Positions 24,163 through 32,507 of a stretch of 59,889 nucleotides of DNA are shown here, piece after piece. The notes beneath the pieces are model-generated. The model was not told the origin of the DNA and searched no databases. It saw only the letters and a list, made by a program, of their open reading frames with translations. Every line of letters begins with the position of its first letter. Position 1 is the first letter of the stretch. The position numbers were made by a program, and so were the translations under genes. Origin of the DNA: an uncultured Alphaproteobacteria bacterium (GTDB lineage: Bacteria > Pseudomonadota > Alphaproteobacteria > RF32 > CAG-239); contig CALXUN010000009.1 of NCBI GenBank assembly GCA_944391705.1, forward strand, positions 1 to 59,889, written 5' to 3'.

Positions 24163-24606
24163 ATGTACATGGATTACAACAGAGCTATTACGCTGTATGC
24201 AGAAGACAATCGCGTCGTATTTGCGTATAACAATCGTCAGGCATTGTGTTCACGTCGTCGGTTACGGTTGATGCGTCATCACAATTTGAGGCAAATTTTC
24301 CAAGAAGACAACAGGTATTATATACAATATCTTTGTTCTTCTAAGAACGGCAAACAATTCTTGCTTCCTCTTTTCAGACATCCTCATGATATCTGGATGC
24401 GGCAGCACCCTTTAATGGAAACATATGAAGGACGGGTCGTTATCGTCAGCCACGGGCATGTCAGTGATCATCTCTTGGTAGAACTGGCACCGAATGTTCT
24501 GGCTTTTGCCGAATGTGAAAAGTTTGACAAAGGACAGGAAAAAGTCCAATTCGTTCCATACAAGTACAACCGCAAAACCAAACGCATTTACGGTTATCTG
24601 GAATAG
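24163..24606 (+). CDS. Hypothetical basic protein, 147 residues
   Basis: Arg/His/Tyr-rich soluble protein with no signal peptide or membrane segment. A cluster SRRRLRLMRHH near residue 30 could contact nucleic acid, and an Arg/His pair recurs in LFRHPHDIWMRQHP. The C-terminus ends in a Lys/Tyr stretch (YKYNRKTKRIYGYLE). I do not recognise the family. The ATG at 24163 is followed by a second ATG two codons later, and neither has an SD. Promoter and terminator are both strong, so expression is likely. One of the SD-less genes of this window. Confidence 0.65.
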   Translation: MYMDYNRAITLYAEDNRVVFAYNNRQALCSRRRLRLMRHHNLRQIFQEDNRYYIQYLCSSKNGKQFLLPLFRHPHDIWMRQHPLMETYEGRVVIVSHGHVSDHLLVELAPNVLAFAECEKFDKGQEKVQFVPYKYNRKTKRIYGYLE

Positions 24607-24621
24607 TCTGACAAAAAATGC

Positions 24622-24652
24622 AAAACCGGAAGTTAAGACTTCCGGTTTTTTT
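24622..24652 (+). terminator. Rho-independent terminator
   Basis: Stem aaaaccggaag / cttccggtttt with a T-run. Confidence 0.9.
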
Positions 24653-24664
24653 GTGTCTCTTTTA

Positions 24665-24693
24665 TTGACATCCAAAGCCAAAAACGTTATAAT
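24665..24693 (+). promoter_or_regulatory. Perfect-consensus sigma-70 promoter
   Basis: TTGACA (24665-24670), exactly 17 bases, TATAAT (24688-24693). The leader to ATG 24791 is about 90 bases and holds an inverted repeat attatgaaaa / tttttcataat (24711-24755 region). Within it a five-codon frame, ATG AAA ATT ATA TAA, begins at 24714. Confidence 0.8.
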
Positions 24694-24790
24694 ACATTTG
24701 ATAAGAAATTATTATGAAAATTATATAAATCAGGATTTTCCTGCCGTTTTTCATAATAATGAATGTTTAATTTAATTTTTTATATTTATC

Positions 24791-25636
24791 ATGAAGAAAA
24801 ACATTGTTGTCCGTTCGAGCTTCGGACATGAAATTATGGCTTGTGGGTTTGCTAATGCTTTTGACGCTAATGTTCTTGTGATTCCAAATAAGGAGACCAA
24901 GGAGGAGTATGAAGCGGAGCAGGAAAAGATTGTCCACAATCTTTCTTTTTTGAGCGACAAGCTCGTAAAAGTCCCTTTCGACAACCGTGAGGCTGTTGAA
25001 TATTGGGATATTATCGGTGAACTGAAGGCCGGTACACTCTCAGACGAAGTATGGGCAGACTTTGCTCAGGCACATCTGATGCCGACAGAGCCGACAGATC
25101 ATCTGCCGCAATTCGCGGGGCTGAAGGATAAAAAAAATATCCTGATGGTGCCGCAAAAGCTTATCAGTGATGGTGAGTGCGGTGTGTCTGCAGCCCAGCA
25201 GAGCCTCAACCCTCAGGTATTCAATTTCCTGAAAGGGAAAGGCAATCTGGTGCTCGGGCAACACTTCCACAAGGTCAACGATCTAGGAACGGTTCAGGCT
25301 CTGGCAAAAGAGTTTGATATGTATGTTCCGGGCATGACGGAAGATACGGAAGTATTCAGTATCCGCGGCGTGCAGCACAAGATGTATTATCACATGTACA
25401 ATCAATTGGCTGCTTCCGTCGGTATTGCCGGAACCCACACCTGGATCATGCTGACGATGTTTCCCGAAATTCCGCAAATTATCCTGTATAACAGGAATGG
25501 TGTGGAAAATTGGGAGGCAATCGCTGCCGCTTTCCGGACAATGGGCAAGAAAATCTACACTATCGGGTTTGATGAGAACACCGATATGGCGAAGTTAAGC
25601 CAGGAGATTGAAGCAAAGTTTAACGAGCTAATCTAA
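24791..25636 (+). CDS. Unrecognised soluble protein, possibly a GT-B-like transferase
   Basis: 281 residues. The C-terminal half (LAASVGIAGTHTWIMLTMFP then EIPQIILYNRNGVENW) resembles the acceptor/donor cleft segment of GT-B transferases of the heptosyltransferase type, where a Gly-x-x-(S/T)-(G/H)-x-x-x-L motif sits before a hydrophobic strand. There is no sequence proof and the call is inference. Codon use differs from neighbours: AAG and GAG are frequent, where most genes here prefer AAA and GAA. The start has no SD. Together with the perfect promoter this suggests transfer from another lineage. The start is fixed by homology-independent features only. Confidence 0.65.
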   Translation: MKKNIVVRSSFGHEIMACGFANAFDANVLVIPNKETKEEYEAEQEKIVHNLSFLSDKLVKVPFDNREAVEYWDIIGELKAGTLSDEVWADFAQAHLMPTEPTDHLPQFAGLKDKKNILMVPQKLISDGECGVSAAQQSLNPQVFNFLKGKGNLVLGQHFHKVNDLGTVQALAKEFDMYVPGMTEDTEVFSIRGVQHKMYYHMYNQLAASVGIAGTHTWIMLTMFPEIPQIILYNRNGVENWEAIAAAFRTMGKKIYTIGFDENTDMAKLSQEIEAKFNELI

Positions 25637-25648
25637 CCAGCTTAATAA

Positions 25649-25687
25649 AAAAAGAAAAGGCAGTATCAAACTGCCTTTTCTTTTTTT
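25649..25687. terminator. Bidirectional terminator
   Basis: Stem aaaagaaaaggcagt / actgccttttctttt around atcaa, between the plus-strand gene and yacG. Confidence 0.9.
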
Positions 25688-25707
25688 AAGCGGCGTTTAT
25701 TCATATT

Positions 25708-25926
25708 TTATTCCAACGGTCCGTTTTCTTTTTCCCCGGCATTTTCTGCCAGTTCACGTTCCAAATCCTCATAATCGCTTTCATCAAGTTCTGTTGCCGG
25801 CACACTGTATGTGCCGTTAAACCAACGGCCCAAATCAACATCCGCACAGCGCCTGGAACAGAACGGACGATATTTTTCATCGTCCGTTTCTTTGCCGCAA
25901 ATCGGGCATTTGTGCAATTTGACCAT
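25708..25926 (-). CDS. yacG: DNA gyrase inhibitor YacG (zinc protein)
   Basis: 72 residues from ATG 25926, whose A overlaps the stop of the upstream RNase gene (TAATG). An in-frame start 13 codons earlier would lie inside that gene. The zinc finger is CPICG...FCSRRC, followed by the family motif ADVDLGRWFNGTYSVP. An acidic tail (ELDESDYEDLERELAENAGE) ends it. YacG binds GyrB and lowers gyrase activity. The maf-rng-yacG order is common in alphaproteobacteria. Confidence 0.92.
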   Translation of the reverse strand: MVKLHKCPICGKETDDEKYRPFCSRRCADVDLGRWFNGTYSVPATELDESDYEDLERELAENAGEKENGPLE

Positions 25927-27092
25927 TATTTTTCCACCCTGCCCGTGCCCTGGCAGGTCGGGCATTCTTCGGTGTAAATATCCAACAACGACGGACGGCG
26001 GCGTTGACGTAAAAGTTCAACATTTCCGGCACGGCTTAAACCAACCACCCGGCCGCGACACGGATCATCCGCCAGTTCGGTTGCTAAGATGTCCATCACC
26101 GGTTTCATAAAGCGGTATTCGCTGGAGCCGGCAAAATCAACCACTATTTTGCCGGATAAATTCTTCAGGCGGATTTGGCGGGCAATTTCAACGGCAGCCG
26201 CGTCATTTAAATGCGATACCGCACCACCGGATTTCAAATCGCCGCTGTCAACATCAATTGCCACACATGCCCGGGTTTGTTCAATATGAATGCGCCCGCC
26301 GCCGGCAAGCTCAACCGTACGGTTTAAAGCTTCGACAAGCTGATCTTCCAAGCCATAAGTTTCAAACGGCTCGGGCGAATATTCCACCATATCGGCTCCG
26401 ATTAAATCTTCCAGTTCTTTTTCCAGGTTGTGATTGTTTACAACAATTTTCTTTAAACTGTCTTTGTAACGGCGGATATATTCAAACAACGGATTTTCAC
26501 GCACATATAAAAGCGCCGGTGCCGAAGCATTGCGCGCTTTAATTCTGATATTTTCATAAATGCCGCGAAGCTTGACCATTTCTTCTAAAACATCTTCTAC
26601 CGGAAAATCAACCGCAGCCGTACGCAAAGCCCAGCCTTCCTGCCCGGTGATGTTTTCCCATACTGCCGAGCGGTAAACCCTGGCCTGCTCTTTGTCTTCA
26701 ATTTTAGATGAAACATCAACTCCCATGCGGAAAGGACGATATACCAGCGTGGTGCCGACAATCTGGATGTTGCGCACCACTTTGGCGCCTTTTTCGGCAC
26801 GTTTTTCCTGAGTAACCTGCACGACAACGCTTTGGCCTTCCGTCATGTTTACTTCTTTTAAGTCCTGCTCATAGGCATTCATGAAGGCATCTTCACTATC
26901 GCCGATATTTACCATAAAACCGGTATGCCCGTTGGCAAGTTCCATTTTGTGTGTGATTTTGCCTAAATAAACATTGCCTTCCGAAGCCTTGTTTTCGGCA
27001 AAAACATCCAATTCGGCCATTTTGCCGCCATCAAGTGCGGCCAAACGGACATTATCCCCTTTTCTTTCATAAACTAAAGTATCTGCTTTCAT
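25926..27092 (-). CDS. rng: Ribonuclease E/G family protein, short form
   Basis: 388 residues, shorter than E. coli RNase G (about 489). It has an N-terminal S1-type segment (EGNVYLGKITHKMELANGHT), catalytic Asp residues in ACVAIDVDSGDLKSG and KIVVDFAG, and the C-terminal CPTCQGTGRV zinc-link motif. It cleaves single-stranded AU-rich RNA in rRNA and mRNA processing. Its start overlaps the end of maf by four bases and its stop overlaps yacG by one, so the three genes form a coupled operon. Confidence 0.92.
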   Translation of the reverse strand: MKADTLVYERKGDNVRLAALDGGKMAELDVFAENKASEGNVYLGKITHKMELANGHTGFMVNIGDSEDAFMNAYEQDLKEVNMTEGQSVVVQVTQEKRAEKGAKVVRNIQIVGTTLVYRPFRMGVDVSSKIEDKEQARVYRSAVWENITGQEGWALRTAAVDFPVEDVLEEMVKLRGIYENIRIKARNASAPALLYVRENPLFEYIRRYKDSLKKIVVNNHNLEKELEDLIGADMVEYSPEPFETYGLEDQLVEALNRTVELAGGGRIHIEQTRACVAIDVDSGDLKSGGAVSHLNDAAAVEIARQIRLKNLSGKIVVDFAGSSEYRFMKPVMDILATELADDPCRGRVVGLSRAGNVELLRQRRRPSLLDIYTEECPTCQGTGRVEK

Positions 27093-27661
27093 CTTATTCC
27101 AGCTCCCGTTAATAAATTTCTGGTTTCATATAAAGGCAGGCCGACGACACCTGAATACGATCCGGTTATCTTTTTGACAAAGCCGGCCAAGCTGCCTTCA
27201 ATTTTGTAACCGCAAACGCCGACCCATTCTTTGCCGGCAATATATTCCCTTATTTCCTCTTCATTCAGCCTTTTCATGGTTATGCGCGTGGTAACGCAGC
27301 GGCTGCTTATTCTGCCGTTCTTATCAACCAGACATACTGCACTGATAACCTTGTGGTTGCGTCCTGACAAAAGTTTCATGACCGCTTCCTGTTCTTCAGG
27401 CGTTTTTGATTTATGGATAATTCTTAAACCTACGGCTACCACCGTATCGCAAGCCAGCACATTTTCCCCCGGATTGTCTAATGCCACTTTTTTGGCCTTT
27501 TCCAAGGCCATACGTTTGACATACGGCAGCGGCCGTTCATACTTCAAACAGCTTTCATCAATATCCGCCGGAATTATTTTTTTAGGCGTATATCCGATTT
27601 GTTCCAAAAGCTGCCGACGTTGCGGCGACCCCGAGGCTAAAATAAAATCTTTTACCTGCAT
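27089..27661 (-). CDS. Maf-family nucleotide pyrophosphatase
   Basis: 190 residues. The Maf signature is present: N-terminal LASGSPQRRQLLEQIGY, central NVLACDTVVAVGLRI with the catalytic Asp, LLSGRNHKVISAVCLV, and EEIREYIAGKEWVGVCGYKI. Maf proteins hydrolyse dTTP, UTP or modified pyrimidine/purine NTPs and are linked to septum arrest when over-produced. Here the usual SPRR is SPQRR. First gene of maf-rng-yacG, 20 bases downstream of dksA. Confidence 0.93.
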   Translation of the reverse strand: MQVKDFILASGSPQRRQLLEQIGYTPKKIIPADIDESCLKYERPLPYVKRMALEKAKKVALDNPGENVLACDTVVAVGLRIIHKSKTPEEQEAVMKLLSGRNHKVISAVCLVDKNGRISSRCVTTRITMKRLNEEEIREYIAGKEWVGVCGYKIEGSLAGFVKKITGSYSGVVGLPLYETRNLLTGAGIR

Positions 27662-27681
27662 TTTTCTTTTATTTTAATTGC

Positions 27682-28107
27682 TTAAGCTTCATCGTCGTAG
27701 GTTTTTTCCATCCGTTCATGACGCTCCTGCGCCTCAATCGAAAGGGTGGCAATCGGACGGGCTTCCAAACGTTCCAGACCTATCGGCTCTCCGGTTTCCT
27801 CACAATAACCATAAGAACCGTCTTCAATCCGTTCCAGGGCGTCGTTGATTTTGGCAATCAGCTTGCGGGCACGGTCTTTGGTGCGCAAATCAAGTGATTT
27901 ATCCGTTTCAAGCGAAGCACGATCAATTTCATCGGGCTGATTTAAGCCGCCCTGGCGCAAATCATCTAAAGTGTCCTGCGACTGTTCAACCAAACTCTTT
28001 TTCCAAGCCAAAAGTTTCTGGCGGAAATATTCAAGCTGCATATCATTCATATATTCTTCATCAGCCGATGGTTTATAATCAGGGGGAAGAACAATTGAAT
28101 CTACCAT
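27682..28107 (-). CDS. dksA: RNA polymerase-binding factor DksA, alphaproteobacterial form
   Basis: 141 residues. The coiled coil is about 40-105, with the tip Asp in NQPDEIDRAS. The zinc-finger position reads GYCEETGEPIGLERLEARPI then ATLSIEAQERHER, so only one of four Cys is kept. This loss is usual in alphaproteobacterial DksA and does not mean inactivation. It works with ppGpp to reset rRNA and stress transcription. SD aaggag precedes the start. It lies just upstream of maf. Confidence 0.95.
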   Translation of the reverse strand: MVDSIVLPPDYKPSADEEYMNDMQLEYFRQKLLAWKKSLVEQSQDTLDDLRQGGLNQPDEIDRASLETDKSLDLRTKDRARKLIAKINDALERIEDGSYGYCEETGEPIGLERLEARPIATLSIEAQERHERMEKTYDDEA

Positions 28108-28207
28108 TTTAATTCTCCTTAAAATTTTAAGTGAAAGATTTAATGTAAGAAACCTAACAACTCATTTCCATAACTGCAAGCAAAATCTCAATCTTATAAC
28201 AATAAAA

Positions 28208-28768
28208 CTAGTTAAAATACCAAATCATGTCGTTACCATAATCTTTTGTGCACCCTTCGGCAACATCTGCGGCTTTCGCGGGAAGTTCATAATCCGAATC
28301 ATCTACCGAATTTGAAAATTTCCATGCATAAGTTTTATTATTAATTTTTAAAAGATCCAAATCCGTCCCATCATTAACAAGCCAAAGACGCATGCCAAGC
28401 TCCACGCAGGCCTCACGGGGAACACCATCAAACTCAATATAAAACGTATTTCCCTGCTCATCGCCGCTTCCGATTTTAACATCACCACTGAAAGAATGGG
28501 TGCCGTCACGGGTATCCCAGGGGGCAATTTTTTCTTCAATTAAGGTTTCCATATCAACTTCTTTATAATTTTCAGCAGCAACATAACGCTGGCTGATAAC
28601 TTTTTTTAAATCCGTCAATTCCTGATTAATGCGGCTTAAACGAAATTTGTAATATCCGCTGTTAACCGCTGCAGCCATTGCAACGCTTATCGTAATCATA
28701 ACACTGATATAACCGATTGCTTCAATCATTGACCGGCCGGCCTCATTTATTCTGGAAAATTTTTTCAT
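28208..28768 (-). CDS. Pilin-like protein, divergent member
   Basis: 186 residues from ATG 28768 (SD aaggagg); a frame from 28822 would lack an SD. The N-terminus MKKFSRINEAG-RSMIEAIGYISVMITISVAM carries a prepilin peptidase site (Gly11 then R, Glu at +5) and a hydrophobic helix. The body has two Cys (EACVELG and EGCTKDYG) forming a likely C-terminal D-loop, as in type IVb pilins such as TcpA or BfpA. Unlike the three GRSMVEMLGV genes it has no A-tract promoter or repeats, and its hydrophobic core differs. No assembly genes are adjacent. Confidence 0.78.
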   Translation of the reverse strand: MKKFSRINEAGRSMIEAIGYISVMITISVAMAAAVNSGYYKFRLSRINQELTDLKKVISQRYVAAENYKEVDMETLIEEKIAPWDTRDGTHSFSGDVKIGSGDEQGNTFYIEFDGVPREACVELGMRLWLVNDGTDLDLLKINNKTYAWKFSNSVDDSDYELPAKAADVAEGCTKDYGNDMIWYFN

Positions 28769-28907
28769 TTGCCCTCCTTGCCTGATACTGTAAGTTATAC
28801 CACAATTACGACTGACACTCAAAATATTTTTGCAATATTTACTTTATTTTTTTATTAATGATATTATTATGATAAAAAGTTATAAATCAATTAAAGGATT
28901 AAAGAAT

Positions 28908-29459
28908 ATGCATAAAATATATCCGTTTGCCCTGACTGCCGCATTATTTGCAGCGATACCGGCTAAGGCCGAAGAGTTCCAATATATTCCTTATGCCGGT
29001 ATAGATTACGGTTATGTTCACGCCACAGCCCGCGGCATGAACCCGAATTATCATGCCTTTGGTGTTAACCTCGGCACCAAATACAATGATTTTTTCGGAA
29101 CGGAGTTGTTTTTATCCCAAACCGGTTCGGACGCAAAAAAATATAACGGCGGCAAGTATAAAACCTCTTATCGTGCTTACGGTCTGGATATTGCCGCCTA
29201 TCTGCCTTTGGGCTGTTATCACACATTTGATTTAATCGGCACGGCCGGTATCGGCGAATATGTCTTTAATGAAAAACTAAGCGGCGGCAAGCACCATAAC
29301 AACAGCGCCTGGGGATACAGAATCGGCGCCGGGCTGATATACAACTTAAATGAAAACATCAGTTTGCGAGCACTGGTGCGTTATGTCGGGCTGGACGGAA
29401 TTTCCCGGTTTGACCATCTGACCGAATACACTGCCGGTTTACGCTATCATTTTTTATAA
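28908..29459 (+). CDS. Outer-membrane beta-barrel protein
   Basis: 183 residues from ATG 28908 (SD aaagga); a longer frame from 28830 has no ribosome site. The signal peptide ends at AKA-EEF. The mature protein has alternating amphipathic strands with frequent Tyr/Phe (YIPYAGIDYGYVHA, RAYGLDIAAYLPL, GWRIG-like GYRIGAGLIYNL) and ends in a terminal aromatic (YHFL), as expected of a small 8-strand barrel. It is homologous to the start-less barrel gene at 49044-49739 (shared YKAYGLD..GYLP, VRYVGLDG/ARYVDPD). A 29480 gene follows after 20 bases. Confidence 0.85.
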   Translation: MHKIYPFALTAALFAAIPAKAEEFQYIPYAGIDYGYVHATARGMNPNYHAFGVNLGTKYNDFFGTELFLSQTGSDAKKYNGGKYKTSYRAYGLDIAAYLPLGCYHTFDLIGTAGIGEYVFNEKLSGGKHHNNSAWGYRIGAGLIYNLNENISLRALVRYVGLDGISRFDHLTEYTAGLRYHFL

Positions 29460-29479
29460 ATTAAGGAAGGATAAAAAAT

Positions 29480-29974
29480 ATGTGGAAAAAAATTTTGATT
29501 TCTGCCGTTTTGATTATTGCCATTCTGGCCGGCTTGTATTGGTTTAAAAATAATTATCAAAACAAACAGGAAACAACGGCAGCCCCGTCAAGCGCCGCGT
29601 CATCAGCATCTTTTGAAGACAAAGTTTATACCTATGATGTATCTGCTCTTCCGGAAAGCTGTCAGCTTAACAGCGAAATGGCCTGCGCGGTTGAATTTGC
29701 CGTCAAATGTACGCTTAATCCGGATTTTACCGGCTGCCGGCAGTCAAAACTGCCAAAGTTTATCTTTATGGATGACGAATCTTTAGACCGGCCGACGCAG
29801 ATGAGTTTTAAGATTAAAAAAATCAAACCGGTTGCCGCCGATATGGTGGAAATTCATACTGACAGCACCTGTAACGGGAACTGGTTCGGCTTATGTCAGG
29901 GTAATATTATTTACGTTTTGGTTCCTGACGGCGAAAGCTGGCGGGTCAAAGACATTTACGCCATTGAAATTTAG
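29480..29974 (+). CDS. Membrane-anchored periplasmic protein, unknown function
   Basis: 164 residues. One N-terminal membrane anchor (ILISAVLIIAILAGLYWF), a Ser/Ala linker, and a domain with six Cys that could form disulfides (SCQLNSEMAC, KCTLNPDFTGC, TCNGNWFGLC). SD aaggaagg-like sequence precedes ATG 29480. It follows the barrel gene closely and probably shares its transcript. Family not recognised. Confidence 0.75.
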   Translation: MWKKILISAVLIIAILAGLYWFKNNYQNKQETTAAPSSAASSASFEDKVYTYDVSALPESCQLNSEMACAVEFAVKCTLNPDFTGCRQSKLPKFIFMDDESLDRPTQMSFKIKKIKPVAADMVEIHTDSTCNGNWFGLCQGNIIYVLVPDGESWRVKDIYAIEI

Positions 29975-29989
29975 GCGTTTTCAAACACG

Positions 29990-30021
29990 ATAAAAAAGGC
30001 AGATTAAAATCTGCCTTTTTT
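29990..30021. terminator. Terminator between convergent genes
   Basis: Stem aaaaaggcagatt / aatctgcctttttt, symmetrical A/T flanks. Confidence 0.88.
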
Positions 30022-30037
30022 GTTTCCAGTTCTTATT

Positions 30038-31207
30038 TTAAGCTACTTTTTCCAAAATTTTTCTTGCGGCATCACGGCCGGAGGCAATCGCTTGTACCAC
30101 TGTGGAACCTCCGGTCCGGCAATCACCGGCATAGATAATTTTTTCATGTTCGGTTTTTTCATCGGCACGGCTGCCTACCGCTTTAATTATCAAATCAAAC
30201 GCCGGAAGTTTAATTTCCGTACTGTCTAAAGCACAGGCTTTGCCCTCGGCAACCCTGTTTTTACAGATTGTCATAACATATTTATCACCGGATTGTTCAA
30301 TTTTAACCGGGCTGGTTAAAGGCGATATATCAATTTCGCAGCGCAAAAGCTCCAAATGTTCGGCTTCGGTAATCCGCATATCTGCCAGACGCCGGCGCAC
30401 AAACATTTCAACACCTGAAGCGCCCTGTACTTTGGCAGTTAAAGCACAGTCAACCGCCACATTGCCGCCGCCGACAACCGCCACACGACCGTCTGTTTGA
30501 TATTTTTGCGGATTTTTTAAATATTCTATATAAGAAAGTGCATATTCGCCGCCCGGAATTTTAAGTTCCGTTACATTATGCTCCCCGGTTGAGACCACAA
30601 CCCAGTCATAAGAATCCGCCAACACTGACAGATTGTCAACCGGCGTATTTAATTTAAGCGTCACGCGTTCCGGATTAAAAACATAAGACCAGTCTTTTTC
30701 AATGACATCACGAGGCAGCCTTTCTTCAGGAATCAGGTTGACGGCGCCGCCGATTTTGTTTTCGGCTTCAAACAAGTCAACTTTGCAACCGGCCCTGGCA
30801 AGTTCGGCCGCGGCAGACAAACCGGCCGGTCCGGCACCAACGACCGCAACTTTTAAACCATTGTCCGTAACCGCCGTGAAAGCCTCTTTGTTCTGACGAT
30901 AGTTTTGTAAAATCGTCGCCTGAACTTTGGGAATGTTAATTGCAAAATCAATATGCCGGCGGGTGCAGGCCTTCATGCAGAACTGATCCGGGCAGACCAG
31001 GCCGCAGGTTTCTCCCAATATATTTTTATCCATAATGCTTTGTACCGCTTCCTGCGTTTTTCCGCTTTTGGCAAGCGCAATAAATTCCTGCGGGTTACAG
31101 CCGACGGGACAAGCTTTCATACAGGGTTGGGCTTTGCAGCTTAAACAACGGTCAAGTTCAGCCTGCAACTGGATTTTATTTAAGTAAAGATTCTTATTTG
31201 TCCCCAT
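30038..31207 (-). CDS. GltD-like FAD/NAD(P) oxidoreductase with N-terminal Fe-S domain
   Basis: 389 residues. The N-terminal alpha-helical Fe-S domain has Cys sets CLSCKAQPCMKACPVGC and CGLVCPDQFCMKAC, followed by the FAD Rossmann motif VAVVGAGPAGLSAAAELARA and the NAD(P) motif VAVVGGGNVAVDCA. The end IYAGDCRTGGSTVVQAIASG closes the FAD site. This is the architecture of the glutamate synthase small subunit and of related stand-alone proteins (PreT, NfnL-like). No gltB lies nearby, so the partner is unknown and the gltD name is not used. Single gene, divergent from the MerR-type operon. Confidence 0.88.
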   Translation of the reverse strand: MGTNKNLYLNKIQLQAELDRCLSCKAQPCMKACPVGCNPQEFIALAKSGKTQEAVQSIMDKNILGETCGLVCPDQFCMKACTRRHIDFAINIPKVQATILQNYRQNKEAFTAVTDNGLKVAVVGAGPAGLSAAAELARAGCKVDLFEAENKIGGAVNLIPEERLPRDVIEKDWSYVFNPERVTLKLNTPVDNLSVLADSYDWVVVSTGEHNVTELKIPGGEYALSYIEYLKNPQKYQTDGRVAVVGGGNVAVDCALTAKVQGASGVEMFVRRRLADMRITEAEHLELLRCEIDISPLTSPVKIEQSGDKYVMTICKNRVAEGKACALDSTEIKLPAFDLIIKAVGSRADEKTEHEKIIYAGDCRTGGSTVVQAIASGRDAARKILEKVA

Positions 31208-31276
31208 TGTTCTTATCCTTTCCGTTCTTATCTGAAAGAATTATAAAAAAAATTGCTAAAAGTCAACAAAAAACTC

Positions 31277-31307
31277 TTGACCTTGAGTTAACTCTAAGAA
31301 TTAAGAT
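31277..31307 (+). promoter_or_regulatory. MerR-family-type operator/promoter with 19-bp spacer
   Basis: -35 TTGACC (31277-31282), a 19-base spacer and -10 TAAGAT (31302-31307). The spacer holds an inverted repeat centred on GTTAAC (cttgagttaactctaag). Spacers of 19 rather than 17 bases are the hallmark of promoters untwisted by MerR-type activators. The half-site resembles those described for AdhR/NmlR-type regulators of aldehyde and thiol stress, an assignment made from memory. Confidence 0.75.
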
Positions 31308-31383
31308 GTGAACAGAATCGAAAAACCGTACTGTATTTTAATTTTTTCAGGATACGGTTAAAAACAGTGAAAGGAAAATAAAA

Positions 31384-32496
31384 ATGTCAACCTGCGCCTA
31401 TACAACTTCTTTTCTCGGCTGTCTGGCAACTTTGGCTTTATTTGCCCGTTATGTTTTATTTGCCGATGCCGGAACCGTAAGCAAAATCTGTTTTTTAATT
31501 CCGGCTTTGGTCGTCGGCTGTATTCCGCTCTTGGTCGGCTACAATTTTGAAAACATTTTCGGAAAATTCTATCCCGTATACCGTTACGGCTTATATTTTA
31601 TTTTTATCGGTGCCGTCATTTTACTTACCGTGACGGTCATACGCGATGTTTTATGGCTTATCGGTGCCAAATCCGGCTGGTTTTCCCCTTATTCATTTCA
31701 CGGTCACTTAAAGGTTGATTTATATACGCTGGGCTTAAGCCTGCTGCTGGCTGCCTGGGCCTTGTTTGAGGGGGTTAAAGTTCCGGCCGTTAAGAATGTA
31801 ACGATAGCTTCAGAAAAAATTTCAGAGAATAAAACCATTGTTGTTTTGAGCGATTTGCATATTCACAGAGTGTTATGTCCCTATAAAATCCGTCATATTG
31901 TGGCGCGCACCAACGCCCTCAAACCGGATATCATTCTGCTGGCCGGTGACATCATTGACGATGATACATCCCGCGTTGCCGACATTACGGCATTGCTTAA
32001 AAACCTTAAAGCCAAAGACGGCATTTATTTTGTGACCGGAAACCATGAATTTTATGCCGGTTATCAGGAAACCGTTTTGGCCTTAAAAGAACTTGGCTTT
32101 AAGTTTTTGGAAAATGACGGCGTGTCTTTGGGCGAAATTTATCTTGCCGGAATTCCTGATACCTTTACCGGACAGACTTATGGAAAAAATGCCGATATCA
32201 AACAGGCTTTTATCGGTGCCAGACCCGGTCAGTACCGCCTGCTGATGTCGCATACGCCGACAGATTTTAAGGGTGCCAATAATTTTGATCTGGAAATTGC
32301 CGGACACACGCACGGCGGACAAATTTTCCCGTTCCATATTTTTACAAAACTGCATAATAAATATCTGTCCGGATTGTATCCGATGGATAACAATGCTTCT
32401 GTTTACGTTTCAAACGGTGCCGGCCAATGGGGACCGCAAATGCGTTTCCTGGCACCGTCTGAGATTACGGTTCTTAACTTGGTGAAAGAAAATTAA
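31384..32496 (+). CDS. Membrane metallophosphoesterase, paralogue 1
   Basis: 370 residues. The N-terminal ~140 residues have about four hydrophobic segments, then a calcineurin-type phosphoesterase domain with VLSDLHIHR, LLAGDIIDDD, VTGNHEFYAG, LLMSHTPTDF and IAGHTHGGQIFPFH. All metal-binding motifs (DxH, GDxxD, GNHE, H, GHxH) are present. YaeI/YkuE-type members act on UDP-diacylglucosamine or other phosphoesters, but the substrate cannot be told from sequence. It is the first gene behind the MerR-type promoter, 11 bases from the Fe-ADH. A homologue of the same layout is at 57348-58469. Confidence 0.87.
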   Translation: MSTCAYTTSFLGCLATLALFARYVLFADAGTVSKICFLIPALVVGCIPLLVGYNFENIFGKFYPVYRYGLYFIFIGAVILLTVTVIRDVLWLIGAKSGWFSPYSFHGHLKVDLYTLGLSLLLAAWALFEGVKVPAVKNVTIASEKISENKTIVVLSDLHIHRVLCPYKIRHIVARTNALKPDIILLAGDIIDDDTSRVADITALLKNLKAKDGIYFVTGNHEFYAGYQETVLALKELGFKFLENDGVSLGEIYLAGIPDTFTGQTYGKNADIKQAFIGARPGQYRLLMSHTPTDFKGANNFDLEIAGHTHGGQIFPFHIFTKLHNKYLSGLYPMDNNASVYVSNGAGQWGPQMRFLAPSEITVLNLVKEN

Positions 32497-32507
32497 GGAG
32501 AAAAAAC

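Noticed and set aside
24693..24700. Bacteroidota -7 box (TACATTTG) at the 24791 gene
   Set aside because: The octamer matches but its distance to an upstream TTG is 25 bases rather than about 19-20, and the sigma-70 boxes are perfect; not used as evidence on its own.
27786..27870. Loss of zinc-finger cysteines in DksA as a novelty
   Set aside because: Alphaproteobacterial DksA proteins commonly lack most of these cysteines, so this is expected.
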